Source of the DNA: Streptomyces graminofaciens
GTDB lineage: Bacteria > Actinomycetota > Actinomycetes > Streptomycetales > Streptomycetaceae
Assembly: GCF_030294945.1 (NCBI RefSeq)
Contig: NZ_AP018448.1
Coordinates: forward strand, 11,504,501-11,568,500
Length of the DNA stretch: 64,000 bases
Direction of reading: 5' to 3'
Shown here: positions 60,738-64,000 of the stretch, in pieces
How positions within the stretch are numbered: the stretch's first letter is position 1
Layout of the letters: each line of letters begins with the position of its first letter
The notes under the pieces: model-generated
The model's database searches: none
What the model was told of the DNA's origin: nothing
What the model saw: the letters and a program-made list of their open reading frames with translations, nothing else
Translations under genes and position numbers: made by a program

Positions 60738-61304
60738 GTGGCACTGATCCCTCCGGTCGCACCGATGCTCGCCGAAGCCCGGCGGGTCCTGCCCCCGGAG
60801 GGTGCTTTGCCCGGCGGGCTGGTCGCAGAGCAGAAGGCCGATGGGTTCCGCGCCCTGGTCTTCGCTCGTCCCGGCAGTGTACTGATCCAGTCGCGCCGGG
60901 GATCGGACCTGACCCCCGCCTTCCCGGACATCGCCGCTGCGGCTCTGGCCCTGGGCGAGGTGCTGATCCTGGACGGTGAACTCGTCGTCCCCCACAGGGG
61001 CCGGCTGGACTTCCCCGAGCTCCAGCGCCGCGCGCGCCGCCGGGGCCGAAGTGCCGCCGAGGTTGCCGCGCTTCATCCGGCCTACCTGATCGTTTTCGAC
61101 GTTCTGGAGGCCGCCGGGACCGAGCGGCTGGCCCGGCCCTACCGCGAGCGACGCGCGCTCCTTGAGGACCTGTTCGCCCGCGATGTGCTCGGCGCGCCGT
61201 TCACTTTGTGCCCGAACACGACCGACCGCGGCACGGCACGCTGGGCCACCCTCGCCGGCGGGAACTGGTCCGATTACTTGGCAGCGCGACGGGCCGCTCC
61301 GTAG
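60738..61304 (+). pseudogene. ATP-dependent DNA ligase, N-terminal part
   Basis: The nucleotidyltransferase domain is present: AMP-accepting Lys in VAEQKADGFRALVF, SRRGSDLTPAFPDI, LILDGELVV and YLIVFDVLEA, up to FTLCPNTTDRGTARW. After this the family motifs IV and V (EGVVxK, WxKxK) and the OB domain should follow. Instead the frame ends within 20 unrelated residues. A GTG at 60738 is the likely old start. The missing OB domain reappears at 63.73 kb. Confidence 0.85.
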
Positions 61305-61342
61305 GGCTAGGCAGTTGAGCAGGGCGGTGTTCCGAGTCCGCG

Positions 61343-62326
61343 CTATTGGGGGATGGTGAGCAGGATGCGGCCGTGGCCACCGCCGACGTCGACGCGGTCG
61401 TGGGCCTTGGCGATGTCGTCCAGCGGGTGACGGTCGCCGACGGCGACGGTGAGGGCGCCGACGGCGGCTGCGGAGGTGAGGTCGCGGGCGGCCTGGCGCT
61501 TGGCCTCGGCGGGGAAGTCGTCGCTGCCGAGCAGCCGCAGGGTGACGTTGTTGAACAGCAGCGGCCAGAAGGGGATCTCGGTGCGGTCCGTGCGGGTGGC
61601 GTAGGCGGCGATGACGGCGTTGTTGGCGGCGACGGCGTTGTCGAGATCGGCGTTGTCGGACAGCGCGACCTCGATGATCCGGTCGACGCCCCGCGGCGCG
61701 TACGAGCGGATGGCCGCGGCGGGGTCGCCGGTATCCAGGGCGACGGCGTGGGAGACGACGGCCGCGTCGACGCGGTTGAGGTCCGCGGTTCGGCGGACGG
61801 TGGCGATCACAGTCGCGCCGGCCCAGTGGGCGAGCTGGGCGGCCAGGGAGCCGACGCCGCCGAGAACTCCGTGGACCAGGACCAGTTGGCCGTCGACCGG
61901 GCCGTCGGCGAAGACGGTGCGGTGGGCGGTGATGCCGGGGATGCCGAGGCTCGCCCCCAGCTCATCACTCAGATGATTTGGCAGAGGTACGGCTTGGTGG
62001 TCAGGTACGACGGTGTACTGGGCGGCTGTGCCGAAGGGGCGGTAGGACTGGGCGCCGTATACCCAGACCCGCTGTCCGACGCGGCGGGCGTCGACTTGGG
62101 CGCCCACGGCGTCGATGACTCCGGCGCCGTCGCTGTGCGGGATCACCCGCGGGAAGGGCATGGACGAGCTGAGCCAGCCGCGCCGTTTCTTGGTGTCGCC
62201 GGGGTTGACGCCCGAGACGGTGACGCGGACGCGGACCTCGCCGGGGCCGGGGACGGGATCAGGGAGTTCACCGACGTGCAGGACATCGGCGGCGGGGCCC
62301 TGGTCGTCATACCAGGAAGCAAGCAT
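61343..62326 (-). CDS. NADPH:quinone oxidoreductase-like MDR protein
   Basis: This 327-residue zinc-free medium-chain reductase has SGVNPGDTKKRRGWL, VIPHSDGAGVIDAVG and the nucleotide-binding VLVHGVLGGVGSLAAQLAHW near residue 150. The ATG at 62326 follows ACGGAGGTACCCCC. It is immediately downstream of the PadR regulator on the same strand, with about 20 bp between, so it is likely in the PadR operon and induced by a quinone, phenol or toxic electrophile. It differs clearly from the homologue at 6.7 kb. Confidence 0.9.
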   Translation of the reverse strand: MLASWYDDQGPAADVLHVGELPDPVPGPGEVRVRVTVSGVNPGDTKKRRGWLSSSMPFPRVIPHSDGAGVIDAVGAQVDARRVGQRVWVYGAQSYRPFGTAAQYTVVPDHQAVPLPNHLSDELGASLGIPGITAHRTVFADGPVDGQLVLVHGVLGGVGSLAAQLAHWAGATVIATVRRTADLNRVDAAVVSHAVALDTGDPAAAIRSYAPRGVDRIIEVALSDNADLDNAVAANNAVIAAYATRTDRTEIPFWPLLFNNVTLRLLGSDDFPAEAKRQAARDLTSAAAVGALTVAVGDRHPLDDIAKAHDRVDVGGGHGRILLTIPQ

Positions 62327-62346
62327 GGGGGTACCTCCGTGGACAG

Positions 62347-62925
62347 TCAGCTCGCGGGAGCGGCGGGCGCATGCGGATCGCTGTCGGTGCATGCGGTGTC
62401 GAATGCGGGCGCCTTCTCCCCGAGGGCCTCGCGCAGCCAGGTCCGTTCGGCGCGGCTGGTGGCGCGGGCGGTGAGCAGCATGCCCCGCCGGTAGGGGTCG
62501 GCGATCTCCTCGGCACGCAGGGGCCGCTCATTGTCGTAGAAGAAGCTCGCCGGTTCCTCCAGGAACTCCAGCCGTCTGCGCAGCACCGCGTGCTGTTCGG
62601 CCACGTCGGGCAGGTGGGAGAGGAAGGCCAGGACGACGTAGAACCGGGTGAAGTCGGTGATCTCGTGGTCGGCGGGCATGCGCAGGCGTTGAAGCATTTC
62701 GGCCCGTCCGGCCGCGGTCAGGCTGAGCACGTACCGGGCCGCCCCCGCGGCCGGGTCGGCGCGCCGCTCGATCAAGCCCGCCCTGGTCAGACGATTGATC
62801 GCCGGATACAGGCTGCCGTCACTGACCGGCCGCGTGTAGCCGGTCAGCTGTGAGATGCGGCGGCGCAGCTCGTGTCCAGGCAGGGGTCCCTCGGCGAGGA
62901 AGCCGAGTATCGCGAGTTCCAGCAT
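62347..62925 (-). CDS. PadR-family transcriptional regulator
   Basis: This 192-residue winged-helix regulator has ELAILGFLAEGPLPGHELRR and DGSLYPAINRLTRAGLIERR, the PadR DNA-binding core. The C-terminal helical dimerisation domain runs from about residue 85 (DFTRFYVVLAFLSHLPDVAEQ). The ATG at 62925 is the family start; one at 62949 would fall inside the operator. A perfect palindrome lies directly upstream, consistent with autorepression. It probably represses both the quinone oxidoreductase gene and the divergent SnoaL gene. Confidence 0.88.
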   Translation of the reverse strand: MLELAILGFLAEGPLPGHELRRRISQLTGYTRPVSDGSLYPAINRLTRAGLIERRADPAAGAARYVLSLTAAGRAEMLQRLRMPADHEITDFTRFYVVLAFLSHLPDVAEQHAVLRRRLEFLEEPASFFYDNERPLRAEEIADPYRRGMLLTARATSRAERTWLREALGEKAPAFDTACTDSDPHAPAAPAS

Positions 62926-62944
62926 GAGTCCATCTTCGCACGCG

Positions 62945-62978
62945 AACATCGAATCGATGTGAACATCGATTCGATGTT
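62945..62978. promoter_or_regulatory. perfect 34-bp palindromic operator between padR and the SnoaL gene
   Basis: AACATCGAATCGATGT (62945-62960), two spacer bases GA, and ACATCGATTCGATGTT (62963-62978) are exact inverted copies. Each half is itself a 15-bp palindrome around one central base (ACATCGA-A-TCGATGT). Such paired dyads fit cooperative binding of two PadR dimers. Confidence 0.85.
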
Positions 62979-63024
62979 ACGCTCGCAGATACCCGTCCAA
63001 ACGTCTCTGGAGAGGCACAGCAAG

Positions 63025-63444
63025 ATGCCATCGCAGTCCACCGAGTCAGTGATGAACCGTTTCATCGAGTTCATCAACACGGGCAACGAGGATCTCGCCC
63101 GCGAGGTCATTTCTCCGGACGCGGTGTTCCACGCGCCAAGCCACCCGGAACCACTGCGGGGACCCGATGGGTACATGGAAGTCCTCGGGATGATGCGCAG
63201 CGCCTTCCCCGACGTCCAGTGGACGCTGGAGGAGACGGTCACCGAAGGCGACACAGTGGCCGCGCGGTTCACCATGCGGGGAACCCACGACGGTGAGTTC
63301 TTCGGGATCCCGGCGAGCGGCAACAAGATCTCGGTGCAGGCCATGAACTTCTACTACCTGGCCGACGGCCGGATCCTCGGCGAACGGGGCCAGCCCGACC
63401 TCCTCGGGGTGATGCAGCAGATCGGTGCCCTACCGACGCCGTGA
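63025..63444 (+). CDS. SnoaL-like (NTF2-fold) small protein
   Basis: This 139-residue protein has a single SnoaL/ester-cyclase-like domain: VMNRFIEFINTGNEDLAREV, FHAPSHPEPLRGPDGYMEVLG and GTHDGEFFGIPASGNKISVQ. Such proteins act as small-molecule cyclases, isomerases or carriers. The ATG at 63025 follows CTGGAGAGGCACAG. It is divergent from padR across the operator and probably induced with the quinone oxidoreductase. The substrate is unknown. Confidence 0.85.
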   Translation: MPSQSTESVMNRFIEFINTGNEDLAREVISPDAVFHAPSHPEPLRGPDGYMEVLGMMRSAFPDVQWTLEETVTEGDTVAARFTMRGTHDGEFFGIPASGNKISVQAMNFYYLADGRILGERGQPDLLGVMQQIGALPTP

Positions 63445-63730
63445 ACCTCGTAGCGCCGGGTGAGCCTTCTGCCGCGCGGGATGCCGCTGCCGGGAGGGGC
63501 CCGTACGACGCGGTGGCAGAGGGCGAAGGCCCGCACCGGAGCGCGGGCGCCGGCGCGGGCTCACCGCAAGAGGCCGGTCTTCTTCTTGATCCGGCGTCTT
63601 CGCGCAGACAGCCCCCGTTGCGGCGAGAGCCTTTACACCTTGTCACCGCTGACGTGACCGAGCCGGTACGGAACTGCTCGCTCTACGGCGAATACGGCAA
63701 CCCTCGAATACCGACAGTCCACAGTGTGCC

Positions 63731-64000
63731 CAGGTGGCGTCCGAAGCGGTGATCGGCGGTGTCACCGGCACGGTGAAGAACCCGCTCACCCTTCTCCTGG
63801 ACCGCTACGACGAAGCCGGCGTGCTGCGGCTGGTCGCCCGCAGCACCGCCCTCAACACCGCGACGCGGCGCGAGCTGGGCGAACGCCTGGTGGCCGCCGG
63901 GTCCGAACACCCTTGGCACGGGCGGAACTTCAGCGCCAGGTGCGGAACGCACGACGAACTGGAGTACCGCCCGGTCCGGCCGGACACGGTCGCCGAGTTC
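63731..64000 (+). pseudogene. ATP-dependent DNA ligase, C-terminal (OB) part, running out of the window
   Basis: The frame reads VASEAVIGGVTGTVKNPLTL, LLDRYDEAGVLRLVARSTAL, HPWHGRNFSARCGTHDELEY and VRPDTVAEF to the window edge, the OB-fold end of bacterial LigC/D-type ligases. No start, adenylation domain or motif V precedes it; upstream sequence (63445-63730) is unrelated. It complements the N-terminal fragment at 60.7-61.3 kb on the same strand. Confidence 0.8.

Overview
The window is high-GC actinobacterial DNA, almost certainly from Streptomyces or a close relative. The evidence is GTG starts, many TGATG/ATGA stop-start overlaps, a SARP/AfsR-type regulator, a MocR regulator, secreted glycosidase and protease lipoproteins, and probable leaderless promoters. 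No tRNA, rRNA or CRISPR array was seen. It looks like accessory chromosome: metabolic operons separated by stretches of broken genes and insertion-sequence remnants.

Region 1 (1-9371) is the most interesting part. The end of a SARP/AfsR-type regulator is followed by seven tightly packed genes: an isocyanide synthase (IsnA/PvcA family), an Fe(II)/2-oxoglutarate oxygenase (IsnB/PvcB-like), an HpaB/PvcC-type flavin monooxygenase, a class B asparagine synthetase-like amidotransferase, a quinone oxidoreductase, a LigB-type extradiol ring-cleaving dioxygenase and a flavin reductase. The inferred logic is that tyrosine becomes an isonitrile, then a catechol, which is ring-opened, amidated and reduced. 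I know of no described product from this gene combination.

Region 2 (9-21 kb) holds mostly ordinary genes: a membrane protein, a secreted GH5 glycosidase, an exonuclease, an acyltransferase, a lipoprotein, an unrecognised protein and a transmembrane Ser/Thr kinase. It ends with the pcaF-pcaI-pcaJ operon of the beta-ketoadipate pathway and its divergent LysR regulator.

Region 3 (21-36.5 kb) is an aromatic catabolic island. A truncated SDR is followed by a GMC alcohol oxidoreductase/aldehyde dehydrogenase pair, two paralogous AraC-type regulators, an MFS transporter and the homoprotocatechuate (4-hydroxyphenylacetate) operon. That operon runs hpaC-hpaB-[FAH-RraA fusion]-dapA-like-hpaE-hpaD. 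A divergent MarR regulator and a putative operator face it.

Region 4 (36.5-49.6 kb) is a mosaic. It has an esterase, a methyltransferase, GNAT and TetR remnants, two lipoproteins and an array of seven 18-bp repeats. It also carries a potassium-type module (KimA-like permease, KdpD-like kinase, KdpE-like regulator) bracketed by IS21 and IS701 fragments.

Region 5 (48.5-56.5 kb) holds a subtilisin-like lipoprotein, a MocR regulator with a small divergent gene, and a CAP-domain secreted protein. It also has a self-contained two-gene unit of small unknown proteins, and a flavin monooxygenase coupled to a membrane protein.

Region 6 (56.6-64 kb) is decaying DNA. It contains two LacI pseudogenes, a CoA-transferase and an acyl-CoA dehydrogenase that have lost their 5' ends at the same junction, and fused IS fragments. 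Two complementary halves of an ATP-dependent DNA ligase flank an intact quinone oxidoreductase/PadR/SnoaL cassette that carries a perfect 34-bp operator-like palindrome.
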